The notes below the pieces were generated by a model. The model worked only from the letters and a program-made list of their open reading frames with translations. It was not told the DNA's origin and ran no database searches. Positions 48,231 through 57,541 of a DNA stretch of 64,000 bases are shown here, piece by piece. This DNA is from Coprothermobacter proteolyticus DSM 5265. Its GTDB lineage: Bacteria; Coprothermobacterota; Coprothermobacteria; Coprothermobacterales; Coprothermobacteraceae. Each line of letters opens with the position of its first letter. The stretch's first letter is position 1. Location of the stretch: NCBI RefSeq assembly GCF_000020945.1, contig NC_011295.1, forward strand, positions 868,001-932,000. The letters run 5' to 3'. A program made the translations under genes and the position numbers.

Positions 48231-49499
48231 TTATTGGACTGGACTTCCATTCTTGAAAACCATATCTACTGGATTTATACCGTGAAGATAGCCTAACCAA
48301 TCCAAGCTGGGCACACTAAGGACAGCCAGGTCAGCCTTGTTGCCTGGTAGTATTGCCCCCCTATCACTAAGTCCCAGCGCTTTTGCAGCGTAAACGGTGG
48401 AGGCGAAGAACAGCTCAAAAATGGGTAAACCGAATTCAATGTGACCCACGGTGATGGCCTGCCAGGGCGAGGGTGAAAAGCTTGTTCCCGGGTTGAAATC
48501 CGTGGAAATGGCAAAGTACCCCTTCAAATCCTTGATAAGGTCGTAAGTTCTCCTTATGTCATAACTCAGATGCCAAGCCGTCAGGGGCAGAAGCACAGGC
48601 ACAGTGCCCTTGGCAAACACAACTTCCAGATCCTCTCTTTGAGCAAAATCCAAGTGGTCCACGGAAACGAAGGGGTATTTCTCCAGCAGTTTCCAGCTGT
48701 TATCATGTTCCAGCTCCCACAAGTGAGCTTTCAGACTAAACCCCAACCTGTGTGCTGCATTGTAAATGAAGTCTGCTTCTTCCACAGTGTAGGCCACAGA
48801 AGCCACAAACACATCTACAAAGTCTGCCAGGTTTTCATTTCTAACCACGGGCATGGTTTTCATGACCATTTCCTCGATGTAATCTTGTCGGCTCTTTGCA
48901 TCTTTTGGCACAGCGTGGGCTCCCAGATAAGTGGGAGCCACCTCAACAAGTGCCTGCTGCTGCTGTTTTACCTCGCTTATGATACGCAGCAGCCTTATCT
49001 CCTGTTCGTGGTTCAGACCGTAACCACTTTTCACTTCCAACGTGGTAACGCCTTGCCTAAGGAATACCCGAAGCCAGTATTCCAGGTTACGAAGGAGCGC
49101 TTCATCACTGGCATTCCTGGTAGCACTCACCGTGGCATTAATGCCGCCCTTCTTTTGCTGGTCGTGGTACGTTTCTCCCTGTATGCGAGCATGAAATTCG
49201 GCTGCTCTGTCCCCTGCAAAAATGGCATGAGTGTGGCACTCTGTAAGTGCTGGTATGACCACAGCACCCCTAACATCGTATACTTCCCACTCCTCACCAA
49301 AAGGAGCCTCAGAAGAAGGAACAATGTCCTTAATAACACCTTCTTCAATAACAATGACTTGGTCGCGTTTATCCAGGAGTGGCATATCCTCCATTGGTAG
49401 TAGTTCCATGGCGCTGGGGGACACCACATGGGCACCAAGGATAACAGTCTTTTTAGAACCAATGCCTTTATAAGTCTTATTATTGTTGTTGTTCATCAT
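48231..49499 (-). CDS. hutI: Imidazolonepropionase
   Basis: Third step of histidine degradation: hydrolyses imidazolone-5-propionate to N-formimino-glutamate. The 422-residue amidohydrolase has the metal-binding TECHTHAIFAGDRAAEF, SGYGLNHEQEIR, the LGAHAVP histidine, SVDHLDFA and STDFNPGTSFSPSP with the catalytic aspartate. The N terminus begins MMNNNNN, an Asn run from AAC/AAT repeats that overlaps the CAA-rich end of ftcD by 20 bp. Confidence 0.95.
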   Translation of the reverse strand: MMNNNNNKTYKGIGSKKTVILGAHVVSPSAMELLPMEDMPLLDKRDQVIVIEEGVIKDIVPSSEAPFGEEWEVYDVRGAVVIPALTECHTHAIFAGDRAAEFHARIQGETYHDQQKKGGINATVSATRNASDEALLRNLEYWLRVFLRQGVTTLEVKSGYGLNHEQEIRLLRIISEVKQQQQALVEVAPTYLGAHAVPKDAKSRQDYIEEMVMKTMPVVRNENLADFVDVFVASVAYTVEEADFIYNAAHRLGFSLKAHLWELEHDNSWKLLEKYPFVSVDHLDFAQREDLEVVFAKGTVPVLLPLTAWHLSYDIRRTYDLIKDLKGYFAISTDFNPGTSFSPSPWQAITVGHIEFGLPIFELFFASTVYAAKALGLSDRGAILPGNKADLAVLSVPSLDWLGYLHGINPVDMVFKNGSPVQ

Positions 49500-50409
49500 C
49501 TTGACTCTCTGCTAACCTCGAAAGCACTGCCACATCCAGAATCTGGTTTGCGTCCAGCTTGGGTATTTGCAGGTAATAACTTAAGCTATTTAAAGCAGCA
49601 CCAAGTGGCATGAGACCTATGAGCTCGCCCTCCACGACCTCCACCCCGAAGCGTCTGGCTTCCAGCTTTACCAATTCAGTTATGCGGTACAAAGGTGTTT
49701 TTGTGTAATCCAGAAGGTTCATGGAGACTTGTGCTAAGCCCTTCTCTTCAATGAACATGCCTTTTGCCTGTATGTTTACCAAACCACCGCTGGACTCCCG
49801 TACCGCCTTGGCTATTTTGTCAGCAACGCCTTTATCAGCTGTGTTCAAATACAAGTTAAATGCGATTAGGAAATTTCGTGCTCCTACCGCAGTGGCGCCC
49901 GCTGTGGGGTGAATCACAGGCTCTCCAATGTCTGGGTGCCTCTCTGGCTCTTTAATGGCTTCCTTTAGACCCTCGAATTCACCTTTTCTTATGTTGGGAA
50001 GCCTCTTCCTTTCAGGCATTCTGGCGCTTTCAGCATACAAGTACACAGGCACTTTTAGTTCGTCCCACATCCACTGCCCGAACTCCAACGCAAGCTCATT
50101 GCATTCCTGCATGGTGGCATTGAAAAGCGGGACAAATGGAACCACATCCACAGCTCCAATGCGCGGATGTTCACCTTGGTGCTGGTTCAAGTCAATAAGT
50201 TCTACGGCTTTGCGAGCACCATTTTTCATGGCGCTGAGTACTTGCTGTGGTTCACCCACCATGGTAACCACCATGCGGTTGTGAGAAGGATCAGCTTCCA
50301 CGTCCAAGATGATCACGTTTGCTGATTCCTTCATGCTGTTTACAATGGCATCCATGACTTCCTGACGTCTGCCTTCGGAGAAGTTCGGCACACACTCAAT
50401 CAATTTCAC
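49480..50409 (-). CDS. ftcD: Glutamate formimidoyltransferase
   Basis: Moves the formimino group from formiminoglutamate to THF, releasing glutamate. The 309-residue protein has the transferase-domain signatures ECVPNFSEGRR at the start, VEADPSHNRMVVTMVG, and HPRIGAVDVVPFVP. The cyclodeaminase domain found in the animal enzyme is absent, so a separate FchA-type enzyme would be needed. It shares one base with the hutU stop and ends in DDEQQQ overlapping hutI. Confidence 0.95.
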   Translation of the reverse strand: MKLIECVPNFSEGRRQEVMDAIVNSMKESANVIILDVEADPSHNRMVVTMVGEPQQVLSAMKNGARKAVELIDLNQHQGEHPRIGAVDVVPFVPLFNATMQECNELALEFGQWMWDELKVPVYLYAESARMPERKRLPNIRKGEFEGLKEAIKEPERHPDIGEPVIHPTAGATAVGARNFLIAFNLYLNTADKGVADKIAKAVRESSGGLVNIQAKGMFIEEKGLAQVSMNLLDYTKTPLYRITELVKLEARRFGVEVVEGELIGLMPLGAALNSLSYYLQIPKLDANQILDVAVLSRLAESQDDEQQQ

Positions 50410-52070
50410 TACTGTTCACGCTCCTCGAAGTTTTCCATGGGCATTCTTATGCCTTTTTCTTTGGCCACACGCTTTGCTATGTCATAGCCCGCATCAGCAT
50501 GACGAACCACGCCAATCCCAGGGTCGTTAGTTAGTACTCTTCTTATCTTCTTCTCAGCCAAATCGGTTCCATCAGCCACCGTAACTTGTCCAGCGTGAAT
50601 GGAGTAACCAATGCCCACTCCACCGCCATGGTGTACAGAAACCCACGTAGCACCAGACGAAGTGTTGAGCATGGCATTAAGTATGGGCCAATCAGCTATG
50701 GCATCTGAGCCATCCAGCATGGCTTCCGTTTCACGGTACGGACTTGCCACAGAGCCCGTGTCAAGGTGATCCCTGCCCATGACGATGGGCGCTTTCACCT
50801 TGCCTGTCTTCACCAAGTAGTTAAACATGACACCTGCTTTGTCGCGCTCACCATAACCAAGCCAGCATATGCGAGCTGGTAGACCCTGCCACTTAACCCT
50901 CTTCTGTGCCATATCAATCCACGTTCGCAAATGCTCATCTTCTGGGAACAGTTCAAGCAAAAGCTTATCTGTTTCGTAAATGTCAGCTGGATCCCCTGAG
51001 AGTGCTACCCAACGGAAGGGCCCTTTTCCTTCACAGAACAGCGGCCTAACCAGAAGTGGCACATAACCAGGAATTTCAAAAGCATCTTTGTAACCGTTTA
51101 GCTCAACCAACTTCCTAATATTGTTTCCGTATTCAAAAGCCACGGCTCCCCTGCGCTTCATTTCTACCATAGCTTCCACGTGCTTAACCACCGATTCGCC
51201 TACACGTTTCAAGTATTCCTCGGGGTTGGATTTTCTAAGCTCTGCAGCTTCTTCCACGGTGTAGCCAGAAGGTATGTAACCATTTAAGGGGTCGTGAGCA
51301 GCTGTTTGGTCAGTAACAATGTCCGGGATAATGTTCCTTTTCACCAATTCAGGAAACACGTCAGCAGCGTTGCCCAGCAGTCCAATGGACACTGCTTCTC
51401 CTTTTTCTTTGGCTTCCTCAACCATTCGTAATGCTTCATCCAGCGACTCAGCTTTCTTATCCAGGTAACCATGTTTAATACGGCGGTCAATGGCCCACGG
51501 GTTAACTTCCACAGCTAGCATGATTCCACCAGCCATGGTAGCGGCTAGTGGTTGAGCGCCACCCATTTCACCTAATCCCGCTGTGAGCACCAGCTTACCC
51601 TTTAAGCTACCACCGAAATAATGCTGGGCAGCTGAGTAGAACGTTTCGTAAGTGCCTTGGAGAATGCCTTGAGTTCCTATGTAAATCCAAGAGCCCGCAG
51701 TCATTTGACCATACATGATGAGTCCACGCTCTTCTAATTCCCTGAAATAATCCCAGTCAGCCCACTTAGGCACCAACAGGGAGTTGGCAATGAGTACACG
51801 CGGAGCCCACTCATGGGTCTTAAACACGGCTACAGGTTTTCCGCTTTGCACCAAAAGTGTTTCATCCTCTTCCAAGGTCTTAAGGGTTTCCACGATCTTG
51901 TAGAAGCAGTCCCAGTTACGAGCGGCTTTACCAGTACCTCCGTAAACAATTAAGTTGGCAGGATCCTTTGCCACCTCAGGATCCAAGTTGTTCATGAGCA
52001 TACGCATGGCGGCTTCAGTCTGCCAACTCTTGCAGGTTAACTTGTTGCCCCTGGGTGCTCTGATTTCCAT
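50409..52070 (-). CDS. hutU: Urocanate hydratase
   Basis: Converts urocanate to imidazolone propionate with tightly bound NAD. The 553-residue protein shows [15 protein letters not shown], the NAD-binding [37 protein letters not shown] and [19 protein letters not shown]. First gene of hutU-ftcD-hutI-fhs, read leftward. The histidase gene hutH is not in the window. Confidence 0.97.
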   Translation of the reverse strand: MEIRAPRGNKLTCKSWQTEAAMRMLMNNLDPEVAKDPANLIVYGGTGKAARNWDCFYKIVETLKTLEEDETLLVQSGKPVAVFKTHEWAPRVLIANSLLVPKWADWDYFRELEERGLIMYGQMTAGSWIYIGTQGILQGTYETFYSAAQHYFGGSLKGKLVLTAGLGEMGGAQPLAATMAGGIMLAVEVNPWAIDRRIKHGYLDKKAESLDEALRMVEEAKEKGEAVSIGLLGNAADVFPELVKRNIIPDIVTDQTAAHDPLNGYIPSGYTVEEAAELRKSNPEEYLKRVGESVVKHVEAMVEMKRRGAVAFEYGNNIRKLVELNGYKDAFEIPGYVPLLVRPLFCEGKGPFRWVALSGDPADIYETDKLLLELFPEDEHLRTWIDMAQKRVKWQGLPARICWLGYGERDKAGVMFNYLVKTGKVKAPIVMGRDHLDTGSVASPYRETEAMLDGSDAIADWPILNAMLNTSSGATWVSVHHGGGVGIGYSIHAGQVTVADGTDLAEKKIRRVLTNDPGIGVVRHADAGYDIAKRVAKEKGIRMPMENFEEREQ

Positions 52071-52313
52071 ATCACATTACCTCCTTTTAACACCATTTTA
52101 AAACAAAAAAGAAAACCAGTACACACGCATACACACAACAACAAAAAAAGAAAGACGAAAAAGTATGCAAACTAAACAGGCTTAAATGCTACACAAACCC
52201 ACACAAAAAGAAAGCGCCAAAAAAAGAAGGGAAAACAGATGCGAGCATTTACACAAGTGGTACTCCACATACGACAACACAAAAAGAGCAGCCAGTCAAA
52301 AAAAAAACACTTT
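52071..52313 (-). other. Long strongly skewed leader between cobO and hutU
   Basis: These 243 bases carry no gene. On the transcribed (minus) strand they are very T-rich and poor in A, with repeated T runs (for example ten T right after the cobO stop) and TGTGTG-type steps. No clear promoter, hairpin or known riboswitch is visible. GGAGGTAATG lies just before the hutU start. Confidence 0.5.
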
Positions 52314-52844
52314 TTAGTAGTCAATGCCCTCTCTGGCATTTATGCCCTGCTGAAATGGATGTTTTACCTCTTCAAAAACGGTGACGTAGTCAGCCATGGA
52401 TTTAATATTCTCCGTGGCATACCTGCCCGTTATAACCAGTTCCACCTTGGGTGGCTTACTCTTTATGAGTTCTACCACTTCATCTTCGCTCACCAGCCCA
52501 AACGCCACTGCCACATTGAGTTCATCAGCAATGACAACATCATAGAATCCCGAACTCAGTTGGAATTTAAGAAAGGCAAGTGCCACCTGTGCAGCTTCTT
52601 TGTCAGTCACATCCGGGTTTTTGGGATCCACAAAGTGATCAGTGCCAAAACGAACCTGCGTAACTCCAGCAACCTTTGACAAGGAGACATCTTCACCATA
52701 GCTAAAGGAAGGGCCTTTCATGAAGTGGACCAAGAGAACCCTTAAACCACGGCCTGCAGCCCTTAAAGCCAAGCCCAAAGCCGCACTGGTTTTTCCTTTA
52801 CCATTACCCGTGTAAACGTGGGTAAGCCCCTGTTCAAGTCCCAT
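52314..52844 (-). CDS. cobO: Cob(I)alamin adenosyltransferase, CobO/BtuR type
   Basis: Adds the adenosyl group to cobalamin for B12 coenzyme. The 176-residue protein has the P-loop VYTGNGKGKTSAALGLALRA, VLLVHFMKGP, and DVVIADELNVAVAFGLVSEDEV, then VELVITGR. No other cobalamin gene lies nearby. It overlaps the nuclease gene upstream by 11 bp. Confidence 0.95.
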   Translation of the reverse strand: MGLEQGLTHVYTGNGKGKTSAALGLALRAAGRGLRVLLVHFMKGPSFSYGEDVSLSKVAGVTQVRFGTDHFVDPKNPDVTDKEAAQVALAFLKFQLSSGFYDVVIADELNVAVAFGLVSEDEVVELIKSKPPKVELVITGRYATENIKSMADYVTVFEEVKHPFQQGINAREGIDY

Positions 52845-53715
52845 TCTTCCGCCTCACTTTCAAATAGAAACTGCCTTTCTTTTCCACCACAAAGTCCTCA
52901 GTCAGGTGTACGCCTTCTGTGAATCCCGGAGCAAGCTGTTTCTGAATCAAGCCTGCTCGCTCTTGAAGACGCCACAGCTCATGTAGTGCCTGATTGGTCT
53001 GAACGTCTTTTACGGTCTTCTGGCACCATCTGCCGTAGGGGCAAAATGAGCAGTGATCTGAAATCCGTGGACGCCTGTTTCCTAAGCTGTACTGCTGTAG
53101 GAACTGCTGGACAAAATCCTCCACCACCACTGCTTCTGCCTCGCTAAATTGAAACACATTTGACTCAGCCTGTGAGCCTTCCACACCAGCTTTGCCCAAG
53201 TAAACCACTCCCAGGGTGGCTGGAAGCTGAAGAAGTCCTAAGCGCCAAAGCATGGTAGCGTATATCTTAACCTGCTGGCGGTGGCTTTCTGCCATGAAAC
53301 TGCCTGTTTTCCAATCCAATACCAAATTTTCACCCAGAGCATCAGCTATGCCTATGACAAGCATGTCGTCACTGCCGAAGCCGTATTCAAACTTCACTTC
53401 GAACTGACTCGGGTTGTAGTTCTCGGCGAAACGCTTAGCAGCTCTTGCCATGTTCAGCATTTCCTTGACCACTTGCTCAGTAAAAGAGGACTCCACTGCT
53501 CCCGGAAATGATTCCAGCAGCACAGACCAAGCTAAATCTTCCTCCGTATCAAATAGGCCCTTGTGGTCGCCCGATAGCATCCTGTAAATGAGCTCATGCA
53601 CCGCAGAACCAAATTGATCAGCCACACCCGTGGTCGCAATTGGTAGTTGTGCTGAATAATCCAAATACAAAGGACACCAATAAATCAGCGTCGTTACACC
53701 AATTCTTCTTAACAT
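52834..53715 (-). CDS. PD-(D/E)XK nuclease-family protein, RecB/Cas4-like
   Basis: A 293-residue protein of the RecB nuclease fold. The active site is IADALGENLVLDWKTG (Asp ... Asp-x-Lys) followed by a QVKIYATM helix with the motif III glutamine. Four cysteines could hold an iron-sulfur cluster as in AddB and Cas4: C14 near the N terminus and CSFCPYGRWC near 220-230. No helicase domain is fused and no CRISPR or cas gene is near. It sits between holA and cobO with a 4-bp gap to holA, suggesting a housekeeping DNA-repair role rather than CRISPR adaptation. Confidence 0.8.
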   Translation of the reverse strand: MLRRIGVTTLIYWCPLYLDYSAQLPIATTGVADQFGSAVHELIYRMLSGDHKGLFDTEEDLAWSVLLESFPGAVESSFTEQVVKEMLNMARAAKRFAENYNPSQFEVKFEYGFGSDDMLVIGIADALGENLVLDWKTGSFMAESHRQQVKIYATMLWRLGLLQLPATLGVVYLGKAGVEGSQAESNVFQFSEAEAVVVEDFVQQFLQQYSLGNRRPRISDHCSFCPYGRWCQKTVKDVQTNQALHELWRLQERAGLIQKQLAPGFTEGVHLTEDFVVEKKGSFYLKVRRKNGT

Positions 53716-53719
53716 GCTA

Positions 53720-54694
53720 TTACCTAATCGCCTCCCTCTTCTTGGGGAACATGATTTGCATCAGTTTCCCAGCAGCGCCTTGCTCGTCGATTTCTCCTGT
53801 TTTTATCATCAAATCCAGGTGCAAAAAAGCACTGATTATGTTTCTAAGTGCTTCCAAGCTGTACCACTTTCCAACCTCCATGCACCGCATCACAAAAAAC
53901 GGGCTCCTACCAGCCGCTTGAGCCAAAGCAGCTTTGTTATCCATGTTGAACTCCTTGCTTTTCCACGCCAAGCTGAAAATGCGGTAAAGAAAAACGAAGA
54001 TTTGCTGGAGTGCTTCCCCCTGCTCAAGCAAACTGCCCATTTCAAGTTGGGCTCTTTTTTCATCAGCCGCTTGCAAAGCATCCATGAGAGCAAAATAGTT
54101 ACCCTTAACCATGCTGCCTACCACAAAGGTTTGCAAGTGCTCCATGGTCACTTTCTTTGTCACCAAAGACAGCTTTTCAATCTCGGTGTAAGCAGACCAA
54201 AGGTCGCCGTCACACAGATCCAAAAGCTGTTCAGCCACCTCAAGATCACACCTAACACCATGTAACCTGAACTCCGCCACAATCCAAGAAACAGCTTGCT
54301 TCTTTGCCAAGGGTTTGCACTCCACTACTTCGGCACCAGGAATCTTTGCATCCCCCATGACCACCACAACGCCACTTAAGTTCCCAGATGAAACAGCACT
54401 TATCATGGCATCGCGAATGACTTTCTTTGCTGGAAGTTCCACCACAATGACGCGCATGGGAGAAAACAGAGAATAGCTGGTCAAAGAACGCAGAACGTCC
54501 ATGTTTTCTGCGTCCACACGCACAACTTCAGCCTTAGTTTGTTCGCGTAGCCAGAAAACAACCCTTTCCTTCAGAAAATCGTTCTCACCTGTTAGCACGT
54601 AAAGGTCTCTTATGTTTCCTTTTCTTATTTCTTCAATGGTCTTCAGAGCATTACTGCTTTTGTTATGGCTTGTTCCACCGTGACTAGCGCTCAT
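53720..54694 (-). CDS. holA: DNA polymerase III delta subunit
   Basis: The clamp-loader subunit that opens the sliding clamp. The 324-residue protein matches the family in outline: an N-terminal YVLTGENDFLKERVV start, a LTSYSLFSPMRVIVVE strand, and the C-terminal LLEQGEALQQIFVFLYRIFSLAW collar helix with AAGRSPFFV. Delta is poorly conserved, but this pattern is distinctive. The N-terminal ~20 residues are rich in Ser/His/Asn and the ribosome binding site is weak, so the start is uncertain. Confidence 0.9.
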   Translation of the reverse strand: MSASHGGTSHNKSSNALKTIEEIRKGNIRDLYVLTGENDFLKERVVFWLREQTKAEVVRVDAENMDVLRSLTSYSLFSPMRVIVVELPAKKVIRDAMISAVSSGNLSGVVVVMGDAKIPGAEVVECKPLAKKQAVSWIVAEFRLHGVRCDLEVAEQLLDLCDGDLWSAYTEIEKLSLVTKKVTMEHLQTFVVGSMVKGNYFALMDALQAADEKRAQLEMGSLLEQGEALQQIFVFLYRIFSLAWKSKEFNMDNKAALAQAAGRSPFFVMRCMEVGKWYSLEALRNIISAFLHLDLMIKTGEIDEQGAAGKLMQIMFPKKREAIR

Positions 54695-54718
54695 ACTCTA
54701 AACAATCACACCCCATAT

Positions 54719-55522
54719 TCACCCTTCAAGCTGAACACCGCTCTCACGCCACAAATGCAGTACCCGTTCCACGTGCGCAGATGGTCCAACCACAATGCTC
54801 TTGGAAGTAAAAGGGTCGTAAGGCTGGCCAGAAAAATCCAATGCCACGCCGCCTGCCTCCCTAAGCAGGCAGACGCCAGCTGCTGTATCCCAAGCGTTTA
54901 TCCCGTATTCGAAATACAAACCGAAGATGCCGGCGGCTGTGTAGCAAATATCCAACGCCGCGGAGCCCAACCTTCTTATGTCCATTACCTCAGGGTAGAC
55001 GTGCAAAAGCAGCTGGGTAATCCAGTCCACCTTATCGCGAAACTTAAAAGGCAGAGCCGTGGCAACCAATGTGTCTTTGAGCGGCTCTTGAGTTACATGT
55101 ATGGGCTCACCATTTAGATAAGCGCCTTTACCTACTTGAGCATGATACAGTTCCTCCAAAACGGGGTTGTACACCACACCAGCCTTAGGCTGCCTCTCTC
55201 CTGTGAAAACGCCTATGCTTACACAAAACTGGGGTATGCCCATGGCAAAATTGTTCGTGCCGTCTAAGGGGTCGATAACCAGCAATGGGTCTCCTTTGGT
55301 AGAAAAATGCTCTTCTTCAGCCACAAAACCTGCACCGGGGAACGCCTTGCTTAGCTGTTCCACAATGAACTGCTGAACCGTTGTGTCGTACTCAGTGATA
55401 AGATCATGAGCCGACTTCTGCTCTACTTCAAAGCGCTGCCTAAAACCCGTCCTTAAAATGTCCCCAGCTTTCAAAGCTGTGGAAATAACAGTATTCATGA
55501 GAATTTCGTCTGTGTTCTTCAT
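54719..55522 (-). CDS. Inositol monophosphatase-family phosphatase
   Basis: A 267-residue enzyme of the IMPase/SuhB family. Metal ligands are in AEEEHFS (Glu), VIDPLDGTNNF (Asp-x-x-Asp-Gly-Thr) and the C-terminal INAWDTAAGVCLLREAGG (Asp). Substrate could be myo-inositol phosphate, fructose-1,6-bisphosphate or NADP-type; sequence does not decide. The start is uncertain: Met at 55522 is preferred, with other ATGs at 55552 and 55498. No clear Shine-Dalgarno is seen. Confidence 0.88.
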   Translation of the reverse strand: MKNTDEILMNTVISTALKAGDILRTGFRQRFEVEQKSAHDLITEYDTTVQQFIVEQLSKAFPGAGFVAEEEHFSTKGDPLLVIDPLDGTNNFAMGIPQFCVSIGVFTGERQPKAGVVYNPVLEELYHAQVGKGAYLNGEPIHVTQEPLKDTLVATALPFKFRDKVDWITQLLLHVYPEVMDIRRLGSAALDICYTAAGIFGLYFEYGINAWDTAAGVCLLREAGGVALDFSGQPYDPFTSKSIVVGPSAHVERVLHLWRESGVQLEG

Positions 55523-55552
55523 AAACTTAATAATACTATGAGTTTGCCCCAT

Positions 55553-55759
55553 GCTTGTCAGCTTTACAAGATCCCCTGCATTTAACTAAGGGAGCAGGTA
55601 GCACACATAGCAGTAATATGCAGCCTGCAAAGGATCTTCAGTCAGCGCCTACCATATAGGCCACCTTCACTTTTTCATTTTGGAACACCGCTTTTTGAGG
55701 CACGTGAAAGCTGCTTGAACTGTTTATCAGCGGGCTGAACCCTGTTTGGTAGCTGCCTG
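55553..55759 (-). other. Intergenic segment with a short protein-like open frame and a paired segment
   Basis: No annotated gene fits in these 207 bases. On the minus strand, right after the BrkB-like stop, a 42-codon frame without an ATG runs from about 55754 to 55629; it reads like a protein C terminus (…SPLINSSSSFHVPQ… …NEKVKVAYMVGAD). Nearer the next gene, AAGATCC (about 55568) and GGATCTT (about 55632) could pair, with CTGCA/TGCAG inside. It could be a gene remnant or a structured leader. Confidence 0.35.
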
Positions 55760-56503
55760 CTAAGACCTATCATCATGGACAGTAGAACTGTTCTTATTTT
55801 GACTACTACCAATTAAAGAAAGCAGCTCCCAACCAAGTAGGATCACATAAGCCAGTACGTAGTACCAGAAAAGCACCACTGGTATGGCTGATGCCACTTT
55901 GAAGACAATGCTGGTACTCACCTGTTTTATGTAGAAATTAACAATTTTGCTAACCACGTACCAAATGACAGACTGACCTGCACCAACAACCAAAGCATAT
56001 TTGGTATTCACGTGGCCGTCCAAAAACACATTGAAGCCACTAAACAGAACTGCGTAAAACAAAAGGTTGTAAATCCATGATGGTAAATGCTCCAAGAACA
56101 GGCCCACCACGGTATAACCCCACACGGAAAAAGCCAAGATGAGTATAAAAGCAAAAGAAAGCAGCCTAATTGTCACGGTGGAACGCCTTTCTCGTTTAGC
56201 AATGACCGTGGCAGCATGTTCCAGCGAAGCGAAAACATTGGTGCTGCCCCAAGCCAGTGGAATGAGGAGAAACCATGACCATCTTGCACTTATGGTCAGG
56301 GAAGTAATCACAGGCTTTAGCAGTGCCTCATAATCGGGTGATAAGTACTTGAGCACTGAAAAACTTACCTGTTCCCCAAAAAGCAAGAACAAAAACAGGG
56401 TAAGTGCCGCAGTTGAAAAGAACATGAAGTAAGAAAAAGCACCTGCAAAGAATCCCAAATCGTCCTTACTAATTTTGTAAAATATTTTTTTTATGAGTTC
56501 CAT
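55760..56503 (-). CDS. YihY/BrkB-family membrane protein
   Basis: A 247-residue protein with about six membrane helices. It begins with the family's amphipathic region (KKIFYKISKDDLGFFAGAFSYFMFFS) and has GSTNVFASLEHAATVI and the C-terminal segment VVLFWYYVLAYVILLGWELL typical of BrkB/YihY. Function is unclear; some members are wrongly labelled ribonuclease BN. A promoter candidate lies just upstream. Confidence 0.88.
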   Translation of the reverse strand: MELIKKIFYKISKDDLGFFAGAFSYFMFFSTAALTLFLFLLFGEQVSFSVLKYLSPDYEALLKPVITSLTISARWSWFLLIPLAWGSTNVFASLEHAATVIAKRERRSTVTIRLLSFAFILILAFSVWGYTVVGLFLEHLPSWIYNLLFYAVLFSGFNVFLDGHVNTKYALVVGAGQSVIWYVVSKIVNFYIKQVSTSIVFKVASAIPVVLFWYYVLAYVILLGWELLSLIGSSQNKNSSTVHDDRS

Positions 56504-56535
56504 CTTTTTATCACTATTTACTGCCTTTAGTGCCG

Positions 56536-56564
56536 ATTGTACTGCAAATCCGTATCATCGACAA
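56536..56564 (-). promoter_or_regulatory. Promoter candidate for the BrkB-like gene
   Basis: On the minus strand TTGTCG (56564-56559), a 17-bp spacer, then TACAAT (56541-56536). It lies about 33 bases before the ATG. Confidence 0.6.
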
Positions 56565-56695
56565 CGCCTTCTTACAAACACTTAGCTGCATATGTTACCA
56601 CACATATATATACACACACCTTTAAGCGTTAGTGGGAAGCCATGTAGCAAACGAATCTGCTCCCCCGCTGGCACAACGGAACCAACGTTGTGTTA

Positions 56696-57541
56696 TCAAA
56701 GCATCACTTTTGTAGGCACACCAAACAACGCGAGAAGATCTGGTCCCAAGTGCGTGCCGATAACAGGACCCAGCCTAAGTACGTCTTGCCGCTTCATGCC
56801 GTTCTCTTCTAAGAATTGCTCCAGCACGCTGACCTCATCAAAATTGTCCGACCACACAATGTCCAAAAACAACTGTTCATGGCCAAAGTTCTTTATCATG
56901 AACTGAGGCATTTCCTTAATGGCTGCCTTCCTGCCTCGCACCACTTTGTAGGAATTCACCATGCCGTCATCCACAAACAAGAGTGGCTGAAAGTGAAGCA
57001 GATTGCCAGCCAAAGCTTGGGCTTTCCCGATTCTACCGCCCTTTGCCAAATGCTCAATGGATGCAAGAAAAATGGTTTGATAAGCATCACGCACCTCAAT
57101 CACGTGATTCACCACTTCATCCAAAGACCAGCCCAAGTCGATGGCTTTAAGAGCTTCCAAAATCATACGATAAGGTCCTGCCGCTACTAACTTTGTATCG
57201 AGTGCAATGAATCTGCCGTTGAATTCGCTTTCCAACATCTTTGCTTCCTCAAAGGTGACGGAGAAGTGTTTAGATAGCCAAATGCCGATGACGTTATCGT
57301 TGCCCTCATCAAGAAGCTCATTTATGGCACTTCTCACTTCCTCAATGGGTGCAGCTGAAGTAGTTGGAATATTTTTCTTTTCTCGTAGGTCTTTGTAGAA
57401 CTCATCCCAATCAATTTCCGTAAGTTCCTTGTAACTTCTGTCACCCTTGTTGACCCGCAGTTCCACTACTCTGGTATGCTCCAGTGGCTTTGGCGCATAC
57501 GCTGAGCTATCGAATACTACGCCAATCTTACTTCTACTCAT
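56696..57541 (-). CDS. DegV-family fatty-acid-binding protein
   Basis: A 281-residue two-domain protein of the DegV/FakB type, which holds a fatty acid for phosphorylation by FakA. The N-terminal KIGVVFDSSAYAP, the TTSAAPIEE loop (S and polar residues of the fatty-acid carboxylate pocket) and the LAKGGRIGKAQALAGNLLHFQPLLFV block fit the family. The start is put at ATG 57541, which overlaps the khpB stop by 8 bp and has GGGAG upstream; a longer reading to 57565 is less likely. No FakA gene is in the window. Confidence 0.9.
   Translation of the reverse strand: MSRSKIGVVFDSSAYAPKPLEHTRVVELRVNKGDRSYKELTEIDWDEFYKDLREKKNIPTTSAAPIEEVRSAINELLDEGNDNVIGIWLSKHFSVTFEEAKMLESEFNGRFIALDTKLVAAGPYRMILEALKAIDLGWSLDEVVNHVIEVRDAYQTIFLASIEHLAKGGRIGKAQALAGNLLHFQPLLFVDDGMVNSYKVVRGRKAAIKEMPQFMIKNFGHEQLFLDIVWSDNFDEVSVLEQFLEENGMKRQDVLRLGPVIGTHLGPDLLALFGVPTKVML

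Noticed and set aside
52834-53715. cas4 as part of a CRISPR system
   Set aside because: No repeats or other cas genes in the window; protein is longer and placed in a replication/repair context.
56640-56700. Hairpin CACAACG/CGTTGTG after degV as terminator
   Set aside because: No T run follows on the transcribed strand.
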